The notes below the pieces were generated by a model that was given only the letters and a program-made list of their open reading frames with translations, was not told the origin of the DNA and did no database searches. From Aspidapion aeneum (lineage: Eukaryota > Arthropoda > Insecta > Coleoptera > Brentidae): 64,000 nucleotides of DNA. Each line of letters starts with the position of its first letter. The first letter of the stretch is position 1. The DNA lies in assembly GCA_963576565.1 (NCBI GenBank), contig OY755038.1, forward strand, positions 63,467,622-63,531,621, given 5' to 3'. The translations under genes were made by a program, and so were the position numbers. Shown here one piece after another: positions 11,266 through 23,399 of the stretch.

Positions 11266-12129
11266 TTAAATTATTACTGTAAAATTATTATAAAATACTT
11301 AGCATTAGACCCATTTCTTTTGATGGATGTAGGATAGCGTTTATTAGCACCTGTTTTTGTAATCAGGTAGATAAAAATTATCCCATTTTTGATTAAAAAT
11401 ACTCGTGCTATTTTAAAACGTTTTAGACTTAGGTACCCGTTCACAAATTTCCAATATTTAAATTCTATTCGCAAACTGATGTTCAATTAAAAAACTCTTT
11501 AAAGACTTCGTTATTATCGCAAACGAAAAGTTTAATTAAAGCCGGTTGCCAATAAAACGGCGTGTCACCTTTTGACATATAACTATAAGATACGACAAGG
11601 GTCTTTTAATAAAAGACTCTATAAGCAGGTCAACGCGAATTATGTTTGTCTCATATTAAATGTTTGTCACCGGCAGAATTATAAATATAGGGTAAAATTA
11701 TCACGTATAATAAGGACACTGTTGTTCTGGTAAATATACGCTTTAATCCAGAAGTAACGTTTCGATAATGGTTCTGGTCTTCATCTGACGTTCAGACTTG
11801 TACATTAGAAACAAAAAGAAATAAGAAAAAAACTGACCTCTCATTGCAACGCTGGAATTTCAAGAGAAGCTTAAGGGTGAAAACCGCATCTTTTTGTAGC
11901 AGGCCGTTTTTTGTTAACCCAAAACAAAATTTTCAAAAAAATAGATAAGTTATAGACTCCCTTCCAAAATTCAGACTTCTCAAAACATGATTGCTTTATC
12001 AAGAAGCGGTTTTGAACTTTAAGCTTCTTTTAAAAATTGGGAGTCTCAAAGGGGATTCAGTTTTTTCCTATCTCCCCTGAAAATACCCGACACCCTCCAA
12101 AAACATCGATTTTGGGACACCCTGTAAAT
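11266..12129. other. No recognised gene; ribozyme-like motif and MITE end
   Basis: A minus-strand segment at about 11745-11795 reads CAGATGAAGACC, then TATCGAAACG, a hammerhead-core-like motif discussed in the findings. The stretch ends with GGGACACCCTGTA (about 12114-12126), the typical right end of a 'TACAGGGTGTCCC' MITE. Its left end was not found. Confidence 0.5.
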
Positions 12130-13770
12130 CAGGGTTGGGTGGGACAGGCGGGCAACCGGGCAAGTGCCCGGTGGGCCGGTATAATTTAGGGCCGGTTGGG
12201 CCGCAGGCCCGATGTACCTATTCCAAATTATTAATATTTATTTTTGTATATTTGACAAACGAACTAATTAAAATATTAAACATTTAAATTTAAAAAATCT
12301 GCGTTACTCGTTTGATTGTTACAGTTACTTTTATATTAAAATAAGTATAATGTATCACGGAGATAATAGAGAATTATTCAAATACAGCCAAGCTATAATT
12401 ATGCCAGGCACTATTTTGACACATTTACATTGAAAACTGACAGTTGATCCTTCAAAATTGACATACCAAAGTCGAAGTTAAAACTTTCATCGTTTATTTT
12501 CAATCAATAAAAGAAGGCACTATTTATTCTGGTTCATATAGTAAACAAAGGTCGTGTGTTGAAAGATCACAGCTGATGTTACAATGTGAAGGTGTCAAAA
12601 TTGTGCCTGCCACTAAAGTTCATATCATTATTTTTGGGATAACTTTTGACGATTTTTTTTCGCTGGCCTTTGTTATTTGTTATGGTAGCAGCTGATTACT
12701 ATCAAAAAGTTATCTCAAAAATTATGGAATGAATTATATTATAGCCTGGCTTTATTTCAATAATTCTCTAATGTGATAATGATTATTTACTTATTAATAT
12801 CTTTTTACAATACCAATATCCAGAAGAAAAAATCGGGAGATTAAAAAAATGTTATAAAAATATTGTCCAATTTTTTTCTTATTTGTGTTGCTGTTGTGAA
12901 ATCTAGATCCCCCTGATCTCCCTCTTCGGTACGGCCTTGCCAATATCTCATATCTTAATTGCGAAAGATCATTTTTGGTGCTAAAATACATAAAAAATCT
13001 AAGAAATCGATCAACCGATTGAAAAATCGGTATTGGGTCCAATTCAAATTAAGGGGATCATAGATAAAATTGCAGCATCAAGTTCATTATTTAAAAAGTC
13101 GTTACCATATGAAAAATTAGCATACCTGCTCTGCCCCCGATAGTTCAAAGGGCGCAAGTGACGAAAGTGTGGTTCGGAAAAAAACGACTGCAAAGTTTTA
13201 ATTGTTCATAATGCAGTACTACAGTTACTGCTATTTGTTTTTTTTTTTTTTAAATTTTATTACATAGGACTTGATGGAAAATCCGTCGAGACCAAAAACC
13301 TAAATTTGAAAAAAAATTACTTGCAGTCTTTTAACTAACAGGGGCAGTGCTGTTGTATATTGAAACTTTGTACGTTTTTATTTTTTTTTTTGAGTTTTCA
13401 TTTTGTGAAAAAATTAGATATTAATTATGTTAATAGGTACTTAGTGTTTAATATAGGCAAACTTTACAAAAATATCTAGAGCAGTATCACAGATATTAAT
13501 CAAGAAGAAGATTTTCTGAAAGTTTTTAAACACCTTGTATCTCACAAATTAGGATGTTTAGGACATGCATACATATGAAGTTTTTTTCTCAAAATGCAAA
13601 TTACATCCTTTAAAATTAGCATGTTAGTTAATAACAAAACCTCCATATTATCAAAAACAAAAATAACACAATATGGCTTCGTTTTCTTTGCCGTAAAATT
13701 TTTATGCCGAAGCGAGGGCCGAATAAAAAAAAATTGCCAAGGCCGGTTTGTTTGAGCTCATCCAACCCTG
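12130..13770. mobile_element. Non-autonomous hAT element with 8-bp target duplication
   Basis: It begins CAGGGTTGGGTGGG and ends with the inverse, CTCATCCAACCCTG, classic hAT-type terminal repeats. The flanks are CTGTAAAT (12122-12129) and CTGTACAT (13771-13778), an 8-bp duplication with one mismatch, as hAT insertion produces. The GC-rich sub-terminal sequence (CCGGGCAAGTGCCCGG and similar) stands out from its AT-rich surroundings. No transposase was recognised in the 1641 bp, so it depended on another element. A MITE is nested inside. Confidence 0.8.
12367..12770. mobile_element. Nested MITE of about 400 bp
   Basis: Left end TAGAGAATTATTCAAATACA (then GCCAAGCTATAAT) is the inverse of the right end around 12738-12770. 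Sub-terminal TGCCAGGCACTATTTTGACA also recurs inverted near 12590-12615. Related copies lie at 32760-33335. It encodes no protein. Confidence 0.65.
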
Positions 13771-14216
13771 CTGTACATAGAAAAAGATGCACCGAAACAT
13801 GTAACCATTTAAATTAAATAAGTCGATTTGTGATATACATACTAGTGGTAATTATATGCCTTTTACAAACGAACTTTTAATTAGACACCTAGAGATTTTA
13901 AATTTGCACTCGTGGAGCAATTTTACTGCAGCTTGACAGGATGACACTAACAGTTTTGTCATTCAAGCCAAATAAAGTTGGGTATTTGATATAGGTATGG
14001 GTATGAAAAAACAAAATTTTCACTTTATAAATAAAACGAATATTAAATAAATAAGTAATGCTTTTAATTTGAAATATATACACATCTTAGTAACAGAGAA
14101 TTATTAGAGGTGGCGATATTCGCATTCCATGCGCTTTTTACTATAACCACCAATAGTAAGAAACAAATATACCTGTTAATAAAAAGTGAAAACCATATAT
14201 TGGAAAATAATTGGAA

Positions 14217-14650
14217 TTAATTACAGCTTAAAGCTAAACACACAAAAAAATAAGTTCGGTTCGGTTCGGTTCGTTCCTTTTTAAATTGACCAAAGTTAGA
14301 AAGATTTTTTATATTGGGAGGAAATTTGTTAAAATACTTCACCGCACAGTAACTATAGGATCTTCGAAACAATGTCGTGCGATGGCGAGGCACACGATAT
14401 AGCCCACCATGCCTTGTAACATGCCTGTGACCCATACCAGTTCTGACCAATTTTCAAAGAAAATGTGCTGGAGAGTTATTTTTGTTTAATTTGTAAATAA
14501 AAACTAGACTTGAGATTATAAAATTATTTTTGCAATATAACATTGATGTGTTTAGTAAACTGCATATCCGAGTCAAGCCAGAGTCCCAAATTTTTACAGA
14601 AATCAGACAGACTTAATGTTTGTGTGTAAAAACATTGTAAAAACAAAATA
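14217..14650 (-). pseudogene. LINE fragment, RT C-terminal end
   Basis: The minus strand encodes TRHGGLYRVPRHRTTLFRRS, then YCAVKYFNKFPPNIK, the typical C-terminal tail of insect non-LTR retrotransposon ORF2. Upstream, near 14560-14640, another frame gives NLGLWLDSDMQFTKHINVI, a conserved segment that follows the RT domain. The two are joined by a frame change and a shortened segment. A (GGTTC)n-like run at about 14255-14277 lies at the 3' side. It is a 5'-truncated dead copy of a Jockey/CR1-like LINE; the clade is uncertain. Confidence 0.75.
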
Positions 14651-15689
14651 ATTTCTCTTATTTTTTTTAGCCCCAAGATTTAATAAGTTTGAAAAGAAGA
14701 AAAATAATGTACATTTTTAAAATGAAAAATTATTCACTGATATTTACTAAAAAGGTTTAGGTTTGCGTTTATTTTTGGTTTAACAGTTTAACTTCTTTTA
14801 AACTTGACAAAAAATGAGTGGAATTTTAGACTAATTATAACGACATAGGTTTTATCGGTAATTATTTTTGTGTACAAAATAGAAAAACTGGAAAAACTCG
14901 GTTGAACTATAGATTAAGCGCTGTATACCCCCTGTTTCATTGCAATTCTTTCATCTATAAATCGTGAGTGCGAGTGATAAGGTATGCAATAGAAAAGTCA
15001 GTGAAAAGGATAGCCAGTCAGTAAAGCCTCCGCTGTCTGCGTTTTTATTGGCTGCATATCGTTTGCTTTCTCTGTCTTGTACACTTATATCATATACATT
15101 TGTTTAAGTTGGCTCACTCACTCATTATTTTTCAAATAAAGAATTGAATTGAAACAAACTGTAGCAGGCTGTTTAAGCGAAAATTCGGCGATACCTAAGT
15201 GAATTACTTATATTTTTTAAATCTTTTGTCACTTCCAAAACTTGACATTGTTGGAAAAGGTTTTCATTTTACCTAATTTTCATATAAAACCAGGGCTATT
15301 AAAATGGACGGACCACGATTTACAACCTTGTTGACGTCACAGGGAAGGGTTAATTTCTTTTTGATGGCCACGTCACGCTGATTGTCTTTAAAATTGTGAA
15401 ATTGGAATGACGGTTCATGAATATTTGATTTTTAAAAAAAACAAAGCCAGTATAGTAATCATTAGTTTTTCAGAGCCGCTTCATAAGTTCACACAAAAAA
15501 TAATTTTATAGGAGAAGCGAATGTTTCATTTTTGTATAGTGTAATTTTTTTGTAGTGTAATTGTGTTGATATGTTAGCCTTGATAACAGTTTTAAGAGCT
15601 CCTACGAATTTTTTAGTTATAACACCAATTATTGAGCAAAATATAGTCTACTATATTCCCAAAACCGCATTATGGTTCGATGCTTCGTT
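14651..15689. other. No recognised gene
   Basis: AT-rich sequence. I see no convincing repeat ends, RNA gene or coding similarity. Confidence 0.55.
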
Positions 15690-15978
15690 AGTTAAGTTTT
15701 TTAATTGTAAAAAACTGTCATTGGCATAAATAGATTTTTACCAAAATCTAATCAGCTCGTTTGTGTCAAATTATTTTACCTAAAAGTTTTGTGAAAATCG
15801 GTTTAGCGGTTTAGGAGCTATCGTTTAACACACACACACATACACACCGACAGATATCACGACGATATTGCTAAGATAGGTCAAATTACACCCAAAAAAC
15901 ATATTTTCGGCGTTATCTCAAAAAAAAATCTCGAAAATAATACCATCTCTAGCCATTGCTGCGCGGGCGAGGAAGGTA
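15690..15978 (+). mobile_element. Family F element, 3' part
   Basis: Shares CCAAAATCTAATCAGC, GTGAAAATCGGTTTAGCGGT, a short CA repeat with CGACAGATATCACGACG, and GATATTGCTAAGATAGGTCA with the copy at 33780-34165. It ends with GCGCGGGCGAGGAAGGTA, the family-F right TIR. The left end is not evident, so this copy is truncated or diverged. Confidence 0.6.
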
Positions 15979-16284
15979 AACATCACTAAAAAATCGAAAA
16001 AGCTTTACAATACAAACAAAGAAACAAATGACATTGCGGAGTCAAATCCATGTCAAATCTAATAGGCAGGAAATTTGAATTTAAAACAAGAAAAATTTTA
16101 ACCCTTTAATCATCTTTCATTCTTACAAAAGTTTGGTGGAATATGGGGATAGGGTCTGGGAATATTTCGTAAAAATTTCGCCAAAATCTGTAGTGCTATT
16201 TTAAAAATATCATAAATAAACCTCTATTCTCCCATAAGACCGGGTCATGGCATGTTTTTTTTTTTGTTAGCCCTAATTAAACTT

Positions 16285-17130
16285 GTCAAAAACGTGTTTA
16301 ACACGTAAAAAAGGCGTGAGAAAAAAAAGTTGATTTTAAAATCTGCTAGAAAAAAACGTAAATTTCATATATGAAAACAAGCCTAATAGGTCATTCATTA
16401 ATGTTATAAAAAATAACGTTGCTAAAAACTGCGTTGTAATAACGCCATTATCAAATTAAAACAGCACTGTTTTTACGTTAGTTTCAATCGTTAAAATCAC
16501 ATTAGATTCACGCCTTTTCTACACGAATTTTAAAACGCGACTTGCATGGCTTTTCTACCGAATATTTTTGAGATTTTACCAGTAGCAGCGCCAACTATTG
16601 TCGGCATTTTTCACTTTGACGAAATCTATCAGGCAGTGCTTTCGCCTCTAAACTCCAAAAACCTGTTAAGGAACTTATTCCTAATCCTTCATGATCATGA
16701 CGCATCTGTTATTAACCTGATAAAGACATTAATATTCTGTGAAAGTGTTTACTGTTAAAAAATCTTGTTTAGCTTTAAAAAAAAACATAATGAATATAGA
16801 TATTTTGTCTTGCCTTGAGCGCCATCTTTAAAATTGCCTTGAAGTGTTGTAGTCTTAAACTAGTGAACTTTTATATCTTCCTTTCGCGTCTCTTTTAAGT
16901 TAAAATTTTTTTATTTAAAAAACGCGACCAAAAAAGACGCAGAAAGTTAGTAGGTTTTAGAAGTCTTAATCTAGTGGCGTTTTAGAACATGTTGTGCACA
17001 GCACCAGAAACTTCAGCAAAAAGTGGATTTTTATAGCTTGAATTCTCCTTGTTTTTAAGTTATCTTTAAGCATCTAGATTTAACAAAATAAATATTACAT
17101 GGTATGAGGTTGTTTTCAAGTAAAAAAAAA
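16285..17130 (+). repeat. Dispersed repeat G, copy A
   Basis: About 850 bp is repeated in the same orientation at 45010-46640. Shared landmarks include CATATATGAAAACAAG, TAATAGGTCATTC, CGCCTTTTCTACAC, TTGAAGTGTTGTAGTCTTAA and ATTACATGGTATGAGGT. No protein family was recognised in the 70-codon frame at 16546-16758. Copy A lacks the family-H insertion found in copy B, so it serves as an approximate empty site. Confidence 0.75.
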
Positions 17131-17504
17131 CTTTGTTATTTTTGTTCACGTTAATTTAATATTGATGTGATTTTTGTGCTATGCAGGAAGATAAAAAATA
17201 TATTTTAAAATTTTTTAAATTAAGTTCTATGACGTTTAGAAGTTTAAGAGTAATGTGATTTTTATCTGCTACGGATTGGATAGAGCTAAATGATGGTTCA
17301 AAGACAAGATTCCAAAGTGCAAGGAATTGTTCAAGAATTCGCCTAACCCAACAAGCGTGCGTGAATTAAATTAGAGTGTGTTTCTTTGAGAAAAATTTGG
17401 TTTATTACATGGTTTTTAGTGTGACTGCACTGTTATCTGGCAACTAATACTGCGTTGATTAAATTTCCTCATAGAGTAAAGGAAGACGTTTTAAGGAAAT
17501 AGTA

Positions 17505-17840
17505 CGTATCAAAAAACTTATATCAAGATAGCGCGTATCAAAATGGGGAGTTTCAAAATCGCGCGTATCAAATCAAAAAAAAATCAAACCAACTTATTTT
17601 TACTTAAATTAGCTTTCCTGTCCATCTTTTGGTAGGACAAAATCGGTGTTAATCAAACCTTTGCAAATTGAGCGCAAATAGGTTAGGACACCTGATCATC
17701 GAGGACATTTTCTTTCGACGAATTGCGATCAATAGACCAGGGGATAGGGGTGCTAGTTTAAGAAAAAAAAGGTTAGGATCTGTAAGCAATTTCCACAAAA
17801 ATTAACACTTAAATAGGTTAACCCCCGATCTACAAGGAAA
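17505..17840 (+). repeat. Half copy of the 16-bp palindromic family
   Basis: Short units (GCGCGTATCAAAAT, then GGGGAGTTTCAAAATC, then GCGCGTATCAAATC) are followed by sequence resembling the core of the 9995-11082 element: AATCAAACCAACTTATTTT, GGACAAAATCGGTGTTAATC, CGCAAATAGGTTAGGAC and GGACATTTTC. No inverted second arm was seen. Confidence 0.45.
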
Positions 17841-18017
17841 CCTTTTTGCGGCTTCCCGCTAAAGAGCAGCAATACCATATTTCAAATAAAACATTACCAT
17901 TTTAAGCCATCCGTACCGTAGGTAAGAATGTCTATTAATGGAAACCTCAAAATTTTTTTTTATGATTTATCCTTAAAATAAATTATTTGGGTAAAAAACG
18001 GCCTAATTACCAAATTT

Positions 18018-18130
18018 TACAAAAGCACCTGTCTGTCTGTCTATATGGGCCACACTAACTCAGAAACCAATAAACCGATTTTAATCAAATTTTGTACAAA
18101 AATTTTGCGGTCTCCGTGAATTAGGCTATT
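18018..18130 (+). repeat. CTGT-repeat-containing repeat fragment
   Basis: A CTGTCTGTCTGTCTAT run is followed by CTCAGAAACCAATAAACCGA and TTTTAATCAAATTTTGTAC. This is the 'cannot-stand-alone' repeat tail seen widely in insect genomes, and is similar in layout to family H but not a close copy. Confidence 0.45.
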
Positions 18131-18783
18131 TGTTTTGGTGAGGGTGGAGGACTGCAAGCGGGTAAAGAAAGGTTTAAGTGTTTACGAAAGTCATAATTAA
18201 GAAGTTAAGAAAGCCCGGATTTTAGTTATGTTTTTTTATCTTAACCTAAAGCTCGTCAAGTGATAACCTCACATGTATCGTTTGTAATGTTTAGTGTTAT
18301 TTTATGGGTTTAAGATGAAAATAAATTTTGAAAACTATCAGTACTACATAACAAGTGGCAAAAAAAAACATTTTGATTATTGTTGGTGTTCTTACATGAA
18401 TATTTAATCAAATGTTTGTTATTTTACGGTTTATCAAAGCAAATATAAACAAAAAACTGTCGATTCTATCACAAACGCGCGAATTTCAATCTCGAAAGTA
18501 GCGTACGAATATCATCCGTGGTACCCATCGATTTCATCGCGCGCGAGTGACTACGCTTTCGGTAGCACCTGCTTATAACAGTTGTGCGCGCTATATACAA
18601 ATCCTTGGTACACATATAAATAACAAACAGGGTCAGATACAGCCTGAAGTTTACAGAGGATTCTAAATTGGTTAAAATTTAAAAAAATAAAACTGTAAAA
18701 AATTTATTTTAGATTTTTGAAATTTAAGTTATTAATGTCTTTAATATATAAATAGGGAAATTGTTTAATTGTTGTGCTTAAAA

Positions 18784-20481
18784 ATGTCGTCATTTAGATG
18801 TTGTAAAAGTCGCGAAACAACTTCATATTTTTGTATTGTTTGTAAAAATACTGTCCATAAAAGTTGCTGGTCTCGCAAAAAGTTTGAGGTGGTGAGAGAT
18901 TGTTTTATTCTTTGCTCACAACTCTGCATAAATTCAGCAACAGATAATAAACCTGAAGTCTTTGACATTTTAAAATCGACTATTCAAGATTTAAATCAGG
19001 AATTAAAGGAAAGAACATCATACATAAATACCTTAAAAAGAAGTTCAGCATCATTTGCAGAAGAAGCATACAGATCGGAGGAAAGTTTCGTAACACAAAT
19101 AGAATGCCAAGAGAAGGATATAGCAAATCTGCGACTACTACTAGCAAAAATTAAAGTCAAATAAACAAGCGGTTCCAAAGTTACTAAATGTATATACACA
19201 AACGCAGAACAGTCAAAACCATAGCTACGCAGAAATTCGAACGCAGATCCCTACTAATGCTATTTCCACACAAACCTATTCTTTTAACACCTCTTGTGGG
19301 AACGACACACAGAATGAATCAAATAATAGTATCCAGGAATCTGAAGAAATAATAAAGATACAGAAATTAAATAAGAACTTACAATTGCAGATTGATTCAC
19401 TAAACATAAAGCTTACAGAGGTGTTGGAGGAAAAAAATGGTAAAATTTTGGTAGCAAGGTCAGATCTAACTGAGCTAGAAACTAAAAACCATAATCTTTT
19501 GATGTCTGTGGAGAGTCTGGAGGCTGACAATCAAAACTATTTTATTGAAATTGGCAAACTGCAAGACGAAATTGAGAGGCTGCAAAAGTTTGAAACCAGA
19601 TCTTCAATCCAACTAAAAGAGACAAATTCTGATCCACCTTTAGAAAAATCAAAAGTTCTTGTTTTGACGGATACTTTGGTAAGTTTTTACACCACAGCTT
19701 GCAACAATCTTTAAATAAAACATTTTCTGTACAAGTTTTGTGCAAACCAGATGCTAACTTTGACAATGTTATTGACAAAATTGATAGCTATATATCTAGC
19801 TTTACCAGTTGTAACTATGTGATACTTTTAATTGGTCCTAAGTGTGAAAATGTGACGCGTAAAAATATTTGTAGTTTAGCGAATAGTTACTTTCATACTA
19901 ACTTACTTGTCTGTACAACACCTTCAAAAGGTAATCAACCTCTGTTACATAATAAAATGATAGTTAGAGTTACAGATGGGCTCTCCAAATTAAATCTTAA
20001 TATAAAGCTACATTCTTTAAATTCCAGCCTTTTTCTAGGTATGGCGGACAAGTATTTTGGAACAAAATCGTACTTTTTGAATAGAATAGGTTTATGCAGG
20101 CTGTCTGAATGCATTAAAACTGCAATCTTAAATTTTAGATATAATAGTAATTATACAAAATCGAATCTAGTACATATAAATTTAAATCTTAATTATAGTG
20201 GTGATTTAGGACAAGGTAGTACTGTCTCCCGGGGTAGCAGCACTGTCAATGAACAAAGTCGTGTTGTTATATTGGAGGATATTCTTATCAATTCTCAACC
20301 TAGCATACCAAATCTAATAAATTTAAGCCCAGATTATACTTCTACTCAAAAAAACAAAACGGACTCCGGCAGTGGTGATCAGGAAGTTCAAGTAAATGAG
20401 GATACTTTTACAACGCAGGTTAATAATGAAAATGATGATGTTTTTTTAGTGAATCTCCTGCAAGGGTTAACTCAGCCCTAA
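18784..20481 (+). pseudogene. LINE ORF1: PHD-like finger, coiled coil, esterase-like domain
   Basis: I start at ATG 18784 (MSSFRCC); the frame is open a little upstream but only with TTG. Residues 1-45 carry paired Cys/His (CC...CIVC...H..C...CSQLC), a PHD-type finger. A charged coiled-coil region follows to the stop at 19162-19164. It resumes one frame over at about 19300-19690 (QIDSLNIKLTEVLEEKN, LETKNHNLLMSVESLEADN). A second shift near 19690 leads into 260 residues with NYVILLIGPKCENVTRKN, which resembles the SGNH/esterase domain of CR1-type ORF1 proteins. ORF1 products bind element RNA and the esterase may act on lipids; that is family knowledge. The C-terminus is Asp/Glu-rich. The copy is broken. 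Confidence 0.75.
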
Positions 20482-23160
20482 AGAAAAATTTTCAAGTTCC
20501 TACTGTTGGTCACCAGGTTACTTTATTTTATCAAAACTGTCGTGGATTAAAAACTAAACTAAATACTCTACAAATTAACCTTTTAAATATCAATCATGAT
20601 GTAAAAGCCTTAACAGAGACCTGGCTTAATGATAAATTTTATACATCGGAATTTTACCCGAATGGTATGATCACGTTCAGAAAAGACAGAAACAGTTTAC
20701 TGACAGGGAAAAAAGATGGTGGGGGTGTATTTTTGGCTTTAAAGAATACTTTTATTGTTATAGAGATTAAGATTTTTGACGACGATCAAGAGGCTATTTG
20801 CTTGCAAGTTAGTTTAAACAACAATAGATTTTTATATTTAGTTTTAGTTTACATTGTGCCTAACAGCCCTCTGGACGTATATAAATTTTTTTTTAAAAAA
20901 ATAGAAATAAACATAATAGGTAAGGTGAATTCAAACTTTATTATAATGGGTGATTTTAATGTGCCAGGTTATGTAAACGAGTCCTCAAATAATAATATTG
21001 TAAACCATTTAAGGAGTTTTCTGGCTTTTAACAATCTTTATCAGTTTAATAATATTAGGAACATCAATAATGTATTACTTGATCTTGTTTCTGGGTCTTT
21101 TGATAACATATCTGTTGGACAAACTGATGATCAAATGGTGCCAATAGACAACAACCATCCATGTTTTGTTATTAGACTGTCAGTAAAAACATCGCAAAGG
21201 AACTGCAAATTAGTGTCAACAACTAAGTTTAATTTTAAAAAAGCCAATTTTTTACAAATGTATGAGCTTCTTAGGCAACAAATTTGGGATGATTTATCAA
21301 GCTTTACTAACGCAAACCTGGCACTTGAAGCTTTCTATAAAATTATTTACAACTTATTTGAGAGGTGTGTACCTAGATCAACTCAAAAAGGTAAAAACTA
21401 CCCAACTTGGTTTAACTATGACATAATTAAACTACTTAAACAAAAACATACTTGCTTTATAAAATCGCGAAAATACAAGTCTCAGTTTTGGAAATCTAAA
21501 TACAGTAACCTAAGACACTTAATTAAAAATAAAATAAAGGCCGCTCGTGCCAAATACTTAATAGATATAGAAGCGAGTCTAAAGTTTAACCCTAAACTTT
21601 TCTGGTCATTTCTCAAAAGTTTTAATGAATATCCTGACTTGTCAGATGAAACGACATTTGAAAATGAAACATACACGGGAACAATTAATATTGCCGATGG
21701 CTTTGCCACATACTTTAAGTTTGTTTTTATTGATAATGACAATATTATTCTCACCCCTACAAATAAATTTAAATCCTACTTTTGTGAGAAAGATATATCC
21801 ATTATAGAGATAGAAAAAGCTATTATTAAATTAAAACCCAATAAGTCTATTGGGCATGATGGTATTCCTGCTTTTATAATAAAAGGGTGTAAAGAGTTTT
21901 TGCTTGTTCCTTTGCAGGTTTTATTTAATATCATGCTGAAAACGTCAACTTTTCCAGATAAATGGAAGCTTAGCAAAGTCATACCCATCCATAAAAGTGG
22001 TCCTAGATAAAAAATTGAGAACTATCGGCCTATAACAATAGTATGCGCAATCTCAAAAATTTTCGAAATCATAATATTTGACAGACTTTTTGCAGAAGTG
22101 TCAAATAAAATATCTTCCAGACAGCATGGCTTCTTACCCAAAAGATCTACCTTTACAATTCTAACAATTTTTTCTCAATACGTACATGAGGCTTTAAACA
22201 AAAAGAGTCAAGTTGATGTTATTTATACGGATTTGGAAAAGGCTTTTGACAAAGTAAGTCACAGCACTATTTTAGATGGACTAACTGGAATGGATGTTTC
22301 TCCATACCTAACTAATTTAATACAATCGTATTTGGGAACTAGCACAAGCAAAAGATATCAGTTCGTGGAATTAAAGGGTAGCAGGTCTACTATTTATATG
22401 TTCTTCTGGTGTGCCCCAAGGGTCAAATCTCGGACCACTTCTTTTTATTATTGCCTTCAACAAAATTATTTCTAAGGTAAAAAATGTGGAATCATTGGCA
22501 TTTGCCGATGATTTTAAATTATTTGTTGAAGTTTTCTCATTGGAGGACTGTGAAACACTTCAAAGTGAATTTCAGGACACAGCTCTATATTACGAGGAAA
22601 ATGGTTTTAACTTAAATTTGGGTAAATGCTTTTGTTTGTCTTTTAGTCGTAACAAAAACTTAATTGAATTTGATTATACAATAAATAATGAGAGCCTAGA
22701 GCGTGTATCTGAACAAAAAGACCTAGGTGTAACCTTCGATGCTAATCTTTCATTCTCATCACATATTATTTCTAAAATTAGGAGTGCCCTGAAAGTTGCT
22801 GGGTTTATTTGTAGAAATACTAAAAGTTTTGACATTGACGTAAGCATATACTTATTTGACAGTCTGGGATTGCCGATATTGGAATATGGAAGTGTTATCT
22901 GGTCCCCCCAATATGACATTTGGATTGGTATGATTGAAGGAGTTCAACGAAAATTTTTAAAAGCCATGCACTTTAGAAAGTTTGGGATTTATCCACAAAA
23001 TATGTTTTATTTAGCTTATCCACGAACAAATCTATTTAAAAGCTCTCCTATTTACAATTTATGCAACTTATTCAACAAGTATGCATCAGATGTTGATATT
23101 GACAATGTTAGCTATAAGAAATTTAAAAAAAATATAGATCTAAAAGTGCGCAGCAGTTAA
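20439..23160 (+). pseudogene. LINE ORF2: endonuclease and reverse transcriptase
   Basis: The frame opens after TGA at 20436-20438 and overlaps the end of ORF1 by about 40 bp. The first in-frame ATG (20667) already lies inside the endonuclease, so the true start is lost or non-ATG. The endonuclease shows FYQNCRGLKTK, LTETWL with its catalytic Glu, GGGVFLALK, IIMGDFNVPG and a C-terminal NNHPC. RT motifs are KSIGHDGIPAFIIK, FPDKWKLSKVIPIHKSG, ENYRPIT, QHGFLPKRST, YTDLEKAFD, PQGSNLGPLLF and FADDFKLF, with the catalytic Asp residues present. A TAA at 22008-22010 interrupts the frame. A one-frame shift falls just before PQGS, near 22410. The enzyme would nick target DNA and reverse-transcribe its own RNA. 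Confidence 0.88.
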
Positions 23161-23399
23161 TTAATAAGTAATTATGTAATTTGATTTGTTTTTTATCATG
23201 TGTAATGTAAGTGACGTATTGTATAAAATCTTTTTTTAATGTAAGAAAGTATCTGTAATTGGCTTTTTGCTGTAGATACTGTTGAAATAAATAAATAAAT
23301 AAATAAAAGTCCACGGTATTTCAGATATACAAAAAACCGTTAAAAAATTATTCCAAAATTTATATTAAGAATAACATTTTCAACACAACTTGTCATTGC

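Larger units (their letters stand above)
18480..23308 (+). mobile_element. CR1-like non-LTR retrotransposon, nearly full length
   Basis: A GC-richer 5' leader (about 18480-18780) is followed by ORF1 (zinc/PHD-like motif, coiled coil, esterase-like domain), ORF2 (endonuclease and reverse transcriptase), and a 3' tail with an (AAAT)n run at about 23288-23308. This order fits the CR1/Jockey-type superfamily with an esterase-type ORF1. No LTRs are present. The copy has at least two frameshifts in ORF1 and one stop plus one frameshift in ORF2, so it is inactive. The 5' limit is a guess, placed at the compositional change near 18480. Confidence 0.85.

Noticed and set aside
12794..13042. 82-codon minus frame inside the hAT
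   Set aside because: No transposase motif; likely chance in a non-autonomous element.
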